A stretch of 64,000 nt of DNA from Topomyia yanbarensis (GCF_030247195.1 NC_080671.1:216124350-216188349), one strand, 5' to 3'; positions 1 through 12,402 are shown, counted from the stretch's first letter. The notes: a model not told the origin generated them from the letters alone. Translations and numbers: made by a program.

Positions 1-300
1 TTACTATATTGAACAATAAATAGACGACAAAGAGTAATCTACAAACAACAAGCCATAACTTTTAAAGTATTCAAAATAGATATTTGAAGTCTTCAGTAAA
101 GTTATTCGCAAAAGTAAGAGCTACAAATTTGCTGAAGGCATCATTTCGATATAATCACTTCCAAGAAAATTTGTGAAAATATCTCACTCATAGGGGGATT
201 AATCAGCAAAAGCACAATGCACAAAAGCACAAAAGAAAGGGCATATTGCCTCCATTAAATTCTTCGAAATACTATTGACCTAAAATAAACCGTTTTGGCG

Positions 301-735
301 TTAATAATAGATTTTTTTTTACGTTTTAACGACATTCAATTAGCTAGAGATTACTGGGTAGGGAAAGTTATGAAACTTAGAGCCGTAGTACTCAAGTGAG
401 AGCAAGGATGTGAAGTAAACAGATCGGAAAGCTAGAAGTGGCAGGGTCGTTAGAACAGGCTTAATATCATGCGGGCTTAATTTTTGCCTTCTGATAATGA
501 GGGTCGAGGCAAAAATTAAGCCCGCATGATATTAAGCCTGTTCTAATGACCCTGCCACTTTTAGCTTTCCGATCTGTTTACTTCACATCCTTGCTCTCAC
601 TTGAGTACTATGGCTCTAAGTTTCATAACTTTCCCTACCCAGTAATCTCTAGCTAATTGAATGTCGTTAAAACGTAAAAAAGAAAATTTGACTAACATAG
701 TCGAAATAAAAAAGGAAAAAAGTTAATAATAGATT
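301..735 (+). mobile_element. Palindromic retroposed insertion with 13-bp target-site duplication
   Basis: Two arms of about 180 bp (about 318-490 and 505-688) are near-perfect reverse complements around a loop of roughly 15 bp. The unit is bracketed by a 13-bp direct repeat, TTAATAATAGATT, at 301-313 and 723-735. The left end is T-rich and the right end A-rich (about 704-722). A long TSD plus a terminal A-rich tract is typical of target-primed reverse transcription, so I infer a retroposed copy whose 5' half is an inverted duplicate of its 3' half, as in twin priming. No tRNA-like or 7SL-like head is recognised. A palindromic DNA MITE is the alternative, but 13 bp would be an unusual TSD for one. 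Confidence 0.6.
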
Positions 736-1085
736 ACATGTTTTTGGTCATATTTCTGGCAATGGGAAATGATAAAAATCTTTCGACCGCATTTAATGTT
801 AAATATCTCTTTTGATAATAGTCCGATTTCAACAATCTATATGTTGTTCGAAAGGTACTCGTTGAAGCTGTCTAAAAATATATAAAGTGTTAATCTATGT
901 TGTCAATTTCAGCAGATAATTTAAAAAAAAAACTGCAAAAAACTCCATTTTTACACATTCAAACATTCATAATCAAAATCAAATTAATAGCGTTCTTACT
1001 GTTTGATAGGTCTTTCACTTTAAATTGGTTTGGATAAGGTCGGTTCAGCCATTGCTGAGAAACACGAATGAGAATTTGTCCGTTA

Positions 1086-1170
1086 CACACACACACACAC
1101 ACAGACATTGTCCCAAATCGTCGAGCTGAGTCGATTGGTATATAAGACTCGGCTCTCCGGGCCTCGGCAA
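1086..1170. repeat. (CA)n tract joined to a dispersed mosquito repeat
   Basis: A short CA microsatellite (about 1087-1103) runs into a block reading cagacattgtcccaaatcg, followed by gagctgagtcgattggtat. From memory this arrangement recurs throughout Aedes-type genomes at the ends of dispersed repeats. I cannot assign it to a named family. It contains no ORF. Confidence 0.4.
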
Positions 1171-1879
1171 AAATCTTGAAAGTTTGAGCGAATTCTTTTA
1201 TAAGAAATGTAAAAAAAACTCTTGATTCTCGAGAGCGTGTTCTCTCGCCTTCGGTGGGAGCTAATAAACAGTCCTACGGCGTTAAATTGCTTGCAAGAGA
1301 GAAAATGAGCTAATATCGAGAGCAGTAAGGAAGCCTGGTTTGATCAGAGTCGTAAAATGTTTTTTTGTTTACCAAAATCAGGCAAAAATGACGAGAAAGC
1401 GATGCTACTCTCCAAAGCACCAGAACTTTGCGAAAATGAGACAACGGTCTAGGACAATACGTGAAAATTCAATTTCATTATTTCCTCCGCACCCTCGTTT
1501 TCGCTTCGAGATTGAGAGCGACATTAGTCCCTTCGATATTGAACCTAGTGCTGGGCGAACGAAAATACACTATTGACGATATTTGCTTGTCATTGTTCGA
1601 TTTCGTAGAATTAGGAGCTAGCGATGATATTGGACGACTGAAGCACTATTGGTGTGTATATTTCCCGTTGTTGCCGCATCCTAGTTGCAGTTGTATGATG
1701 TACATTGCCATAATTTCATTTATTGAAAATTAAAATGAGTATCAAAATTGCTGATTTAAAATTAAAACGAGATTGAATTTTCGTATGGTCATAGGAAAAC
1801 GAAAGTCGCTACTTGTGCCACTCGCTTTCATAGAATCGAAAGAAGAAGCCGGCTTTGTCTTTTTTATTTGGCTTTGTAT
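1171..1879. other. No recognised feature
   Basis: Moderately AT-rich sequence. The only open frames are short (at most 90 codons), overlap in different frames and show no recognisable motif. I see no inverted-repeat ends or tandem structure. Confidence 0.4.
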
Positions 1880-2398
1880 CTATATAGTAATGAAAGAAGC
1901 AGCAAAAAGACGATGGTGAATCCAATGGGTTTCATCATTGAAAGTATATGAGAATTTTAAGACCTGGGTTTGATTAATAGTAGCTTCATGGGTTTTGAGT
2001 TTTATAGTCAAGTGGGAGGGGATAGGTCTTTCGATCCGCATTCTCACCACAAGAACACCATTAGGTGTACCCGGGAAGAAATTTCTCCACGTATCAGGTG
2101 TAACGGATTCTACTTCTTCGTATTGCGACATGTATTTTGCAACTAGATCAGGAGGGCGGTCATGTATCTTTACGTCTACATAGTCTTTTTCAATATACAC
2201 GGCAATCTTAATTCCAACTTTATCACTTTCAGCCACGTACTTCAAGTTGTTCTGCAAAACGAAACGTTCAGCTTGTGCTAACGTGTTGAATGATATGAGT
2301 ACTACATTGCAAAAATGATGATACTGAAGATACATAACCTCCTTAAGCCTAAGCTGCATCTTTACCTTCAGCAGGTATTCCACTTCACGACAACTCAA
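1880..2398 (-). CDS. ORF1/gag-like fragment of a non-LTR retrotransposon
   Basis: A 172-codon uninterrupted minus-strand frame. The middle (about residues 95-130) reads as a WRNFFPG-TPNGV block followed by VRMRIERPIPSHL, a pattern I recall from nucleic-acid-binding ORF1 proteins of mosquito non-LTR elements, where it precedes CCHC zinc knuckles. Here the region after IPSHL has no Cys/His spacing and ends in a stop, so the zinc-knuckle part is missing or has decayed. No reverse transcriptase lies next to it. If functional it would bind the element's RNA in the cytoplasm, but it is most likely a dead fragment. Family recognition is from memory and moderate; the uninterrupted frame is observed. 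Confidence 0.5.
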   Translation of the reverse strand: MSCREVEYLLKVKMQLRLKEVMYLQYHHFCNVVLISFNTLAQAERFVLQNNLKYVAESDKVGIKIAVYIEKDYVDVKIHDRPPDLVAKYMSQYEEVESVTPDTWRNFFPGTPNGVLVVRMRIERPIPSHLTIKLKTHEATINQTQVLKFSYTFNDETHWIHHRLFAASFITI

Positions 2399-3902
2399 TC
2401 GTATTTAACAGAATTTAAAGTTAACGACCGCTGTGTTGGGTCGGAGCAGAGTTTTTTCATCAACTTTACTCATGATGGCAAAGATGAATAAAATATTTCC
2501 TTTGTTCTTGAGACAATGCACACTAGATCGAGAGGTTGCTAGTTGTTGTTTACCTGGTTCGATTGTACGTCTGACTTGGGCAGAAGTAGAGAGTAGACTG
2601 TAGAGCTAATTAACACTTGATTTAGCAGTGTTCCAAAAAAGTTGCCGGTATAGTATGCGTGCATAGTTCTGGGTGCATTAGAAAGCGTTTACGTGAGAAA
2701 AATTACATGACACAAATAAATGGTAAATGTGTGTTCTGGGTGCATTGGAAAGCGTTTACGTGAGAAAATTACATGACACAAATAAATGGTAAATGTGTTT
2801 TAACTTAATCAAAGATAAGTTCGTCAAATCCTAGGAAATATTTGTAAATAGTGAAATAAATCCATCAAAATCGATTTTTGGATGCAAACATACGTGCCAG
2901 GATTATTATTTGCACCACCAGTATGCACAGTTGATTTCGAAATACCTAGCGGGCTGCTAGGCCCCCTTGCCTTTTTGTGCATGTAAAAAGTTTATACGAA
3001 TCTACGAAGCACACCATATGTGATATTTCCGTAATATCTTACTTTTTCAATGAATTTTAGCATCAGTTAATGGAATTTCCTTAAGCTCTTGCTGCATGCA
3101 TAACGCTTTGTAACTAAGAAATCGCTTCAAAAGCCTGGCCTTCAAAAGCTTCAAAAGCCTGGCCTGTAGTGTATTGGCACTGTGTGAGACTCACGACTCA
3201 CGTTCGTGTTTAACAACTAAAAACAATCCTTACTTTTTACGCCCTTCTTCCCCACGGAACTTCGACAAGGTATTACTTCGTGGGAGGGATCGTTGTGCTT
3301 TCGTCGCACCTCTTTCTTCTGCTCTATCTCTCTCACTTGGTTCATGGAGTGGCTCGACCTATGAGCTTTGATTTATTGCCCATCCTATGAATTTTAAGAC
3401 TCTAGCGCGTGAGATTTTTGACAGCTAGTTTTCCTCACTCACTAATACTCATGCAGAAATTTGACAACAAAATATGTCGTGTCATTTTTTATCGATTAGC
3501 ATTGGAAATTTCAATTAAGATTAGTAGATTAATTAAAGATAAGTAATATGTATGGTTGGTTTTATCATTGAACAACGCAAAACGGATGAAATCGTCCTCT
3601 TGCGGAATCGGCTTGGAGCTTCAAACAGGCATTGCCACTACACTTTTGTCGCATGTAAAAATCATTTCTCGTTTCTAAAAAAATTTCGCCTGCAGGCAAC
3701 AACTGAGTGAATTGTTCGGCAGTATTTCTGGAGACTCACTTCCTTGCCGGAACTATGGCCCTTCAAATCCTGTACCGCAATAAGCAGCCAGCAACCAAGC
3801 AATCCTTCCGGCAATTTTCTGAGAAAACCTGCTTTCACTTTGTTAGTGATCAACATTTTCTGCTTTGCTGATATCCATCCCGGTATCGGACAAGCTTAAG
3901 CT
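2399..3902. other. Non-coding flank of the first hAT nest
   Basis: Apart from the tandem duplication at 2668-2799 I see no TIRs and no convincing ORF. The segment 3560-3902 pairs with 12403-12600 as the two halves of the site split by the hAT at 3911-12394. On the minus strand an open frame in 12412-12595 continues in frame across the repaired insertion site for about 18 codons before a stop. Confidence 0.35.
2668..2799. repeat. Tandem duplication, about 66-bp unit, two copies
   Basis: The unit starting ttctgggtgcatt and ending aaatggtaaatgtgt occurs twice head to tail. The copies differ by one substitution (attag versus attgg) and one A in a homopolymer. This is a recent local duplication with no coding content. 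Confidence 0.85.
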
Positions 3903-4810
3903 GTATACAATAGGGTGTCCCAAAATGACATCGTGTTAAAAAAAAGTCATTGGGCTCACTTCTTAAATGAAAGGTTAGGGTATCAGGACCACTTTCTTCT
4001 TCGGAGTGAATTTGCTAAAACGCTCCCTACTGGTGGCGAATTTTGATTTTTCGAGAAATGGGCCGATTTTAGGTAAAATTTTAAATTCATGCTTGTTGAA
4101 GTGCTTTTGCACTGTTTTGGATTTTTTCTGCATTTTTTATTTTTCTGGAGATCAAAATGGAGAAGTTTGGTTAGTTAGTTTGAACAAATTTTGAAGTATA
4201 AGAGCGGCTGAGCCATTAAAACTTAGTAAAAAGTGTAATTTTTTGTGTTTTTCATTAGTTTTTCATCAAAACTGGGTATCTTCAAATTTTTAAAAGTATA
4301 AAGAACACTTCAAATAGTTGAGCCGAATAAAGGGGCGTAATTTTGTTGAAGAAAGTGAAATGCTACGGTAAAGGGGATATGAGTTATATCAATTTTTGTT
4401 ATATAACCTTCGACATTTTTAGCAATTCATCAAAAATAATAATGTTCCAAAAAATAAAACAATTCAAATGTGCTTAGACCACATATTGTTATTCGGAAAA
4501 TAGAAGGAAAATGATTTAGAACGGCGTTTTCTGCTTGTCTTTCGTTCGTCAGGAATGGGTTTAATAAGAATTTGATGATTTTTTGTACCATCAATTATAA
4601 AAATAATGATAATTTTACTAATGATGCCAAGTCTCTAATTATTTTTAGAAAAGTTTATTCTCCATAATTACTTCTTGGAAGCTTATTCACCAAAATTAAT
4701 GTACTAGAAGATGCGCTGTATTCTGTTGTAAAACTTTTTCGAAAATACCCGATTCACCCCACCCTTCTGCATTTTTCTTCACTCTAAGGTACCTAACATG
4801 GGAATGGGAC

Positions 4811-7638
4811 TAGACCTGTGCGCCGCCGCGCCACGCCGCCGCCGCCGGTAAATTTTAACAAACGCCGACGCCGAACGGTAAACCGGCGGCGCGCCGCCGA
4901 CGCATTTTTCTCACGCCGACAATTCACGAACTCGAAAATCATTGACTCATAATTTTATCTACAAATCTAGGAACATTGTCTATGGTCCAAATATACGACA
5001 TTAACTGATTCATGATTTATCACATATTGATCTTTATTTGGTATTAGTGGTTGTGAATTAGATCACAAAATTAACAAATTTTTGATATTTTCTCGAAAAT
5101 CATTACACGACATTCGGAATATAATTCATGGATCCATTCTTGCTTCGCAAACAATTATAAGGAACTCAGACTATTATTCATGGATTATTCGCTCTGCTCT
5201 TTGGTTTTGAAATTTCTATGTGAGCTATTGTGCACAATTGCTAGCAACCAGTCTCATAGGCGCGAGCATTAGATACAAGGAAACTACTAGGATCTGTAAC
5301 CCTGTTATTCTTTTGCTAAGATTCAGTGTAATGTTTGAAATCAATTGAAACTGCACTGAGGAACAAAAATACATTACATTGCCACAATTCATGTCCGTGA
5401 AATAATTAAGAAGACTATAAGACACGTGACTCTGTGTAAAAAATCCGACGGTAAGCTCAAGACAAAAATATTACGATAACACGGAGAGAATTTGCGAAAA
5501 TCGTTGCACATCGTTTAATTCTTGACTTTTTTAGTCAATAAAGTTAATACAAATTAATGTATCATCAAGTTATCATAAACATATTAAACATACTCAGATA
5601 CAACCACCGACTAAACATTTGAGTATAATGCCATCTTTTTTGCGTGAACTAGTTTTGTGAAAACACAAAAAATATTTTCAATACGAGCAGCAAGAGAGCG
5701 TGTTTCTTCAACCTGTGTGAGAGTGCCAATGCGAATCCGTGGGGTGACGCCTACAGAATCGTGATGGCCAAGACCAAAGGGGGCTTTTCACCCCCAGAAC
5801 GGTCTCCGAACCGGTTGGTGACGATTGTCAAAGCACTCTTCCCGTCTCGAGCCACAAGCCCCTGGCCACCTGCACCAGGAGACAGTGCGAGCGCGGCCGA
5901 AATGGTGGCTCCGGTGACGAATGAAGAACTACTCGCAGTGGCTCATTCCCTAGCAATGAACAAAGTTCCAGGGCCGGATGGAGTTCCAAACAGCGCTCTC
6001 AAGGCAGCGATCATAGCGAACCTGAACATGTTCAGGCTAGCTATGCTGAGATGCCTTGACGAATACCGCTTCCGCGATAGATGGAAAAGGCAGAAATTGG
6101 TGCTGTTGCCGAAGCCCGGGAAGCCGCCAGGCGACCCATCGGCGTACAGACCAATCTGTCTGATCGACAAGACTGGCAAATTGCTTGAGAGGATCATCCT
6201 CAACAGGCTAACCCCGTACTCAGAAGGAACGGACAGCCTGTCAAGCAACCAGTTTGGCTTTCGGGAGGGTAAGTCCACGGTGGACTCTATCAACTCAGTG
6301 ATAAAGACTGCCGAGATAGCGATCCAACGAAAAAGGGGAGGCATTCGATACTGTGCGTTAGTGACACTTGACGTGAAAAACACATTCAACAGCGCAAGAA
6401 GGGATAGCATCGCGCTCTCGCTACACCGGCTTAACCTACCGGTGGGTCTGTACCGGATCCTGGAAAGCTACTTCCAGAACCGCGTACTGTTATACTGTTC
6501 TGAGACTGAAATTCCCTCCTGGGGTCAAGATCGTCGGCTTTGCCAAAGACGTAACCTTGGAGGTCTACGGGGAGTCAATCCCTGAGGTAGAACTAACTGC
6601 AGAACACGCGATCAATACGGTGGAGGAATGGATGAGCGCAAGAACCCTGGAGATCGCTCAGCATAAGACGGAGGTAGTTATCGTCAACAACCGCAAGTCG
6701 GCACAACATCCATTTTGGAGAAGTGGTGATCACCTCACAGCGGAGTCTGAATTCTCTCCGAGTCATTATAGACGATAAGCTGACCTTCGGCAGCCACGTC
6801 GACTATACATGCAAGAAAGCGTCGACTACTGTTGCGGCACTATCGAGGATGATATCCAACAGCTCAAAGGTGTGCGCCAGTAGACGTAGGTTACTGGCAG
6901 GCGTTGCCGTATCTATCCGCAGGTACGGCGGCCCGTCATGATCAAGAGCACTGAGGGTAACCAGTTACCTATAGAAACTGGAGAGCACCTACCGCGTGAT
7001 GTGCCTCAGAGTGATATCTATTTACCGCACGGTATCACACGATGCATCCTGCGTGATAGCGAGCATGATGCCAGTCGGGCTGGTCATCCGGGAAGATGGG
7101 GAGTGCTTCGAACTACGTGGAAATAGAGGAGCCCGCGAGCGCACCAGGGTGACCTCGGTCGTCAGATGGCAGTGTGAGTGGGATAACTCCTCGAAAGGTA
7201 GGTGGACCCACCGGGTGATACCTAACATATCGAGCTGGGTGGGCAGACCCCATGGGGAAGTTCACTTCCATCTGACACAATTCCTGTCAGAAAAATAAAA
7301 AAATAGATCTGGTTGCAAGAATTACATTTTGTGCAATGTGTTCAACAGATGTCGGTAGTACAGCGTGGGCGATGATTTTTTTTAGAATTTTCTTCAAGTT
7401 GTAACGTCTGTTTGTATGTGCTGCGAAGTCTGTTACAAGAGAAACCGACAATTTGGGAAAGGAATTGTACTGCAGGATTTTTTTTAGGTACATTGGCGTC
7501 AATATTCGCCACGCCGACACACGCCGGCGCGCCGCCGCCGTTAGGGTCCAACGGCGTGACGCCGCCAACGCCGCCGCCGCCGGCCAAATATCTTGCTTAC
7601 GCCGCCGCCGATTAAAAATGCATCGGCGCACACCTCTA
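4811..7638. mobile_element. hAT element with CG-rich subterminal repeats, TSD AATGGGAC
   Basis: Ends are TAGACCTGTGCGCCG and the reverse complement of TAGAGGTGTGCGCCG. The 8-bp TSD AATGGGAC is at 4803-4810 and 7639-7646. Both subterminal regions (about 4820-4910 and 7500-7615) are packed with GCC/CGCCG repeats that stand out from an AT-rich interior. Arrays like this are often transposase-binding sites in hAT elements (family knowledge; binding not shown here). No transposase ORF is visible. The middle is replaced by an R1 retrotransposon fragment (about 5698-7290). Confidence 0.8.
5698..7290 (+). pseudogene. R1-clade non-LTR retrotransposon, broken reverse transcriptase ORF2 fragment
   Basis: Frame 5761-6585 carries reverse transcriptase fingers and palm: an AMNKVPGPDGVPN block, the LVLLPKPGKPPGDPSAYRPI motif, and LDVKNTFNSA with the first catalytic Asp. 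Homology extends upstream to about 5698 without a start codon, so the element is 5'-truncated and the endonuclease is absent. After about 6510 the expected GVPQGS segment is deleted. The active-site box reads GFAKDVT where R1 elements have FADD, so a catalytic Asp is lost. Homology continues in shifted frames (about 6557-6710, 6723-6930, 6996-7290) through the thumb and C-terminal region. It is dead from truncation, deletion, frameshifts and active-site loss, and it interrupts the hAT at 4811-7638. Confidence 0.85.
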
Positions 7639-8845
7639 AATGGGACTTTATATACAAAATCTGAATACGTTAGGCAATTCGGCATATGGCATAACTTGCC
7701 ACTAACTCGACATATTTGTTTAATTTTCATGATTTTAAACCCCGCTCGGTGGGTATTAATACACTAAATAATTTTTAAAAAAATCGTCAAATGCTCATAA
7801 AAACTGATTCTGTCGTAGCAGAGACAAGAAAAAAACGACATTTTTCATCATTTTCCTCCTATTTTACGAAAAACAAAATGCTGACTGAGCACACTGAAAT
7901 TGTTTTATTTTTTAGAACAGTGTTATTTTTTATGAATAGCATAAAATGTCAAAAGGTTATCTAGCAAAAACATAAATAACTCATACCCCACTAGCCGTAG
8001 CAATACACTTTCTTCAGTAAAATCACGCCCCTTTATTCAGCTCAACTATTTGAAGTGTTCTCTATACTTTTAAAAATTTGTAGATACCCATTTTTGAAGA
8101 ATAACTAATAAAAAACACCAAAAATTACACTTTTTACTAAGTTTTAATGGCTCAGCCGCTCTTATACTTCAAAATTTGTTCAAACTAACCAAACTTTTTC
8201 ATTTTGATCTCCAGAAAAATAAAAAATTACTGAAAAAAATCTAAGACAGTTCAGAAGCACTTCAACAAGCATGAATTTGAAATTTTACCCAAAATCAACC
8301 CAATTCTCGAAAAATCAAAATTCGCCACCAGTAGGCAGGTATGGGAAAAATACATTCGAAATTCATTCATCTGTATTCATCTTCTGATACATCTCATGCT
8401 ACCAACCGTTGTGTTTGTCTCACGAAGTAAACGCCAGGAAGTATACACTGAGCTTGTTGCAAAGCTCATTAACGATAGCAGCTGTGCGGCACTCAATTGA
8501 CTCCCGTTCGTTCTAAGTCGGAGAGCCTCTCATTCTCTCAATATTTTCTAAGAATGATGTTTGGACGTGAGTGAATCAGATTGGAATATTATTGTTTTGG
8601 TTTGCGAGCCACTCGATGAGCCTAATCTTGATTCAATCATCATATCCAATCATTGAATCGTTCAATCGGTTTTCTATCCTTTGTAGAGGTAATATATGGG
8701 TAGAAGTGCAAAGGTAAAATAGCTCAAGATGCAGGATTTTTAATTTTTACATACGCAAGCTTATCGTTTAACGGCTAGCGTGACCTACAAGTTACTGACT
8801 TTATTTCGTCTGTATCATGTTGAAGTACTTTTTACTATTTCAGTA

Positions 8846-9748
8846 GAGGAACCGGGGGCAAGTTCGACACCCTAAGTGCAATCATTTTTCTAAAATACCA
8901 CGATTCTCCAAAAATTGTATATTCCGTGCATAATGCTTGTTTAGATGGTTCTTAACAAGATATATTTTTTTCAGTGTTTCAAAAAATTGGATTCATTAAA
9001 AATTATTGGTTGCCAAAGGGAGAAAAATAACATTTTAAAAACGCTGCGGGTAAGACCGACACCCCGAAGTGGCAAGAGCGACACCCTTGTTAGCTTTCTT
9101 TTTGTCCAATTTTTCATTAAAAATGTGTTGTGTATGTGTGATAAAGTGTAATTATGTGTATATGAGTATGTGTGATGCAAATGCATGCTTTCTGGAATAT
9201 CATCGCGTAGCAAGAGGAAAAGCATACGAATGTGTGGTATGAATAAATAATGTTCAACACTTGGTTTTCTCCATTAATCTTTTCTAGCTTTATTACCGCT
9301 TGTGAAGCCATTCTAAGAAGTAAGATCCGTTCTGCAAGAAGAATATATCCCCTGTTACTAAGATTCATTCACTTAGAAGTAACATACCCTTTTGTAGTGA
9401 GCTATCCGGTTCGTGTTATGATTTTTCGGAACTCTGTTGATCAACAATCCGGCAGAATAGATTAGAATATGCGGCAAAATACTGGTAATTCTCAAAACTT
9501 TTGTGCTGTTAAAACCTTGAAATGTTTCAACTAAAAATAACATCCAAGTGCGCATCAACTTTGCTTTCGCATATTTTGTTTATTTTGTGACGTTGGATGA
9601 ATCTATATGGCATATATGTGTCTCGAAATACTCAAAATAATCGTACTAATGATATCCTGTTATTATTGTATGATTTAAAATTTGATATCTGGGAAAAGTT
9701 ATGGGGTGTCGGGCTTACCCACGGTATCGGACTTGCCCCCAATTCCCC
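8846..9748. mobile_element. TA-target DNA element inside hAT copy 1
   Basis: Ends GAGGAACCGGGGGCAAGT and the reverse complement of GGGGAATTGGGGGCAAGT, flanked by TA at 8844-8845 and 9749-9750. Subterminal blocks with GACACCC/TACCG motifs recur inverted within it. A TA target suggests a Tc1/mariner-type MITE (inference). It holds only short overlapping frames (84 codons or fewer). The same element is present in hAT copy 2, so it was already inside the parent hAT. Confidence 0.65.
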
Positions 9749-9795
9749 TATTCATTAAGCTGTCTATCTTTTGTGCAGTTAAAATATTATCGTTA

Positions 9796-9942
9796 CAGTT
9801 GAAAACTGGAAAATCCTATCAGCGACAATTTTTTTCTCTTTTGTTCAATGCTAATTCACGACGTCGGGAGTAGTGTGTTCTATTGCTAAAAACAAAAGAA
9901 AATACGATTGTGTCTGGTTGGATTTTCCAGTTTTCAACTACA
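9796..9942. repeat. Foldback inverted repeat, arms about 55 bp
   Basis: GTTGAAAACTGGAAAATCC with about 35 more bases is repeated as a reverse complement across a short loop. It lies inside hAT copy 1; the twin is at about 15428-15573 in copy 2. It may be a small MITE or part of the parent hAT. Confidence 0.6.
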
Positions 9943-11110
9943 ACCACAATATTAAACAATGGCTTTGGATATCATGACGTACATGACATTCAAGGTTATA
10001 AAGTTCAAAAATAGTGTACGAGGTGTTATAACGACCAAAGGGTAAATTTGAAAAAAAAAATGCATCAAAACATCTAAAATGATCCCAACGGAACATACCT
10101 GTAAATACTATTAAATCCTAGTCAAACCAGCCACAATCAGTTTTGAATGAAGCGATGAGCCGCGATCGGTTGTTTTATTTGATTCGAAATTCTGACAGAA
10201 ACCTCAAGCCAGCTTAAATCCTGAATGTGCTTTACTGGAATGAAACCAGCTTCTTCGGTAACTACCGATCGAGGTAACCCCATATAGTTTAAAAACTCTT
10301 TAATCGCGTATAAACACGCTTAATTGCTAAATTGGACAATATCTATTGACAAACTGAGTTTTATTAGATTCTGAGATGATTATGACTTATGACTAGTTTT
10401 CGACAAAAATACACTAAAAAAATCAGGTTGGACAAGGAAAAGTTTGTTTCAAATACTAATGCCCAACTAATGACTACTAAATGCCCAATTAATGACTAAT
10501 TTTGCGAAAATAACTCCTACAACATTTTTTTGTAGGATTTATCATTTTTAGACAATAGCCATTTGAAAAAAATTGGTTAAAAAAGTTTGACCCTCTCAAA
10601 AGCTTGTCTAGATTATTTTTGGAAAAAAAGTATGCAAAGTGGCTTTTTGTGACAAATTTCTCATGTACAGAAAGTTTCATTAAAATCTGAGAGGGTGCTG
10701 CCAACATTTGTTCGAGTTGGTGCGAAATTCGTCATATTATAAATGGATATGTCATAAAAGATGGATGAACTGACCTGACCATTAAAACGTTTCTGTTGGA
10801 AAAGCCTTTGCACTCCGTAACACAATTAAAACTACTTTTAGAAAAATACTAAAACAAGGTGGTCTAATTCTTAAGGCTAAATATCATCAATATCAAGTAT
10901 ATCATGTAGAGCTTTTTTCTCGGCTTGCTTTTTTCATTGTAGGACTTATCGACTCTCCAAAACAAGGTTATTGGATGCGTGGTACGCAGTTTTTGAACAC
11001 ACCCTTTTATTTTTACGAGCACTACATTCATTTGCTTTCACACATAAATAACGAGCATAATCAATAACAATAAATCAAGGAGTTACCATGATTTTGCGAA
11101 AAAAAATTTG

Positions 11111-11147
11111 ACGTAAAGTAGCCCCCTTGTGGGGGTGACTTTACGCC
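11111..11147. repeat. Strong hairpin inside hAT copy 1
   Basis: The stem ACGTAAAGTAGCCCCC pairs with GGGGGTGACTTTACGC (one mismatch) around a TTGT loop. The GGCGTAAAGT motif recurs at about 11308. It is preserved in copy 2 at about 14222-14258. It could be a transposition or termination structure; function unknown. Confidence 0.55.
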
Positions 11148-12402
11148 AATTTTAGCTCTTTAGATTTCACGTTCAATCTTGATTTTCCAAAAGTTCTTTT
11201 CAATGACTTTGGAGGTACTTGTGCCATATGTAAAACATCGAACAGTTTCAAATTTGAAGTTGCGTGATCGTAGTTCTTGAGTGTAATGTACAAAACGTTC
11301 TATTTTTGGCGTAAAGTAATCACCGATGACGGTATTTCAAAACCCACTCGTCAAACTCGTTCCAAAAACAAAGATAATTACAAAAATATTGATATCCGTC
11401 ATTATCCCGACGAACTAGTTATGAAAAAAAAGTTCAACAGACGTATTTTTGGAGTCAATACGTTTTTATGTACAACGTATCCAACACTTGAATTTATTTA
11501 GCGCAGCTCTGTCTACAAATCAATATAATCTTAACAATAGCAAAACAAACTTTAATTTCGTTTTTACTCTTAATTTACTATAATAAACAGCTGTGCTATT
11601 GCTACTACGAAGGGAGAGGAAAATAAAGTCCGTAGCGGTATAATGAATTTGTTTATATAAACATCGCGTTAGCCTTTTAAAAGAATTAATTTTAAATTTA
11701 ACAATTTCTATCGCTTTCCGAATGCGACGATACTATCTCAAATCATTCCCAAAAGCGACGTCCAGTCCTTGCCTATGAAGCAATGATTATTATAGACGTC
11801 ATATGTCACAGACACAGTATTCAAACTGTGCTATATTTTCATGTAATTTCCCGGCTTATAATCACCAAAAGGCTTCCGAGCCGAACAAGAAGTTTTAAGA
11901 AAAATCTAATTCCTACAGCTCTGCCTAAACGATATATACAGCGCCTCATACTTATTATTGGAATTACATACAAGGAACCCTCTCAATGAGTCAACAAATG
12001 CATTCGATGAGTGAGCGAATTTTGATTCATCCAGAATTGAAGTCCTGCCTGTTTGCTGACGTTCGGTTCGTTTCAAGTATTTTTTTAACCACTCACTTAC
12101 ATAGTGCGTTCGCTGACCGTTCGGAGTGCACAAACATGGTGGTTGAGAGAGGATTCATCGCATTCTCTCATGGTTCGTTGCTCCATGCTCACTATGACGA
12201 TTGTGTGCGGCTGAACCAAGGATGAATGGCTATCAGATGCAATCAAACGAATGAGTGAATTTTCCCATGCCTGCCAGTAGGGAGCGTTTTAGCAAATTCA
12301 CTCCGAAGAAGAAAGTGGTCCTGATACCCTAACCTTTCATTTAATTAGTGAGCCCGATGACTTTTTCAACATGATGTCATTTTGGGACACCCTAGTATAC
12401 AA

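Larger units (their letters stand above)
8336..12273 (+). mobile_element. 3.9-kb hAT-like element, copy 1, TSD CCAGTAGG
   Basis: Ends CAGGTATGGGAAAA and TTTTCCCATGCCTG, with an 8-bp TSD CCAGTAGG at 8328-8335 and 12274-12281. The CAG start and 8-bp TSD fit hAT. It is 3938 bp but the longest frames are under 90 codons, so no transposase is left and it needs help in trans. It inserted into the right inverted arm of the element at 3911-12394. It already contained a 903-bp TA-target element (8846-9748) and a small foldback (about 9796-9942), both shared with copy 2. Nearly identical by eye to copy 2 at 13092-17021, which suggests recent activity of this family. Confidence 0.85.
3911..12394. mobile_element. 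hAT-like DNA transposon (outer layer of nest), TSD GTATACAA
   Basis: Ends are TAGGGTGTCCCAAAATGACA and its reverse complement, flanked by the 8-bp TSD GTATACAA at 3903-3910 and 12395-12402. Removing the two nested hATs and their TSDs leaves a core of about 1.7 kb, almost all of it one long inverted repeat: 3911-4802 matches the reverse complement of about 7647-8335 plus 12282-12394. The 8-bp TSD and TAGGG start fit the hAT superfamily. No transposase remains, so it is non-autonomous, foldback-like. It is the oldest layer here because two other hATs sit inside it. Confidence 0.8.

Noticed and set aside
1340..1733. Two overlapping frames of 78 and 90 codons
   Set aside because: Different frames, no motif, no codon pattern to prefer either.
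5943..6410. 155-codon minus-strand frame opposite the R1 reverse transcriptase
   Set aside because: Antisense shadow of the R1 coding frame.
7342..7767. Ala/Pro-rich frames on both strands
   Set aside because: Translations of the GCC-repeat subterminal region of the hAT at 4811-7638.
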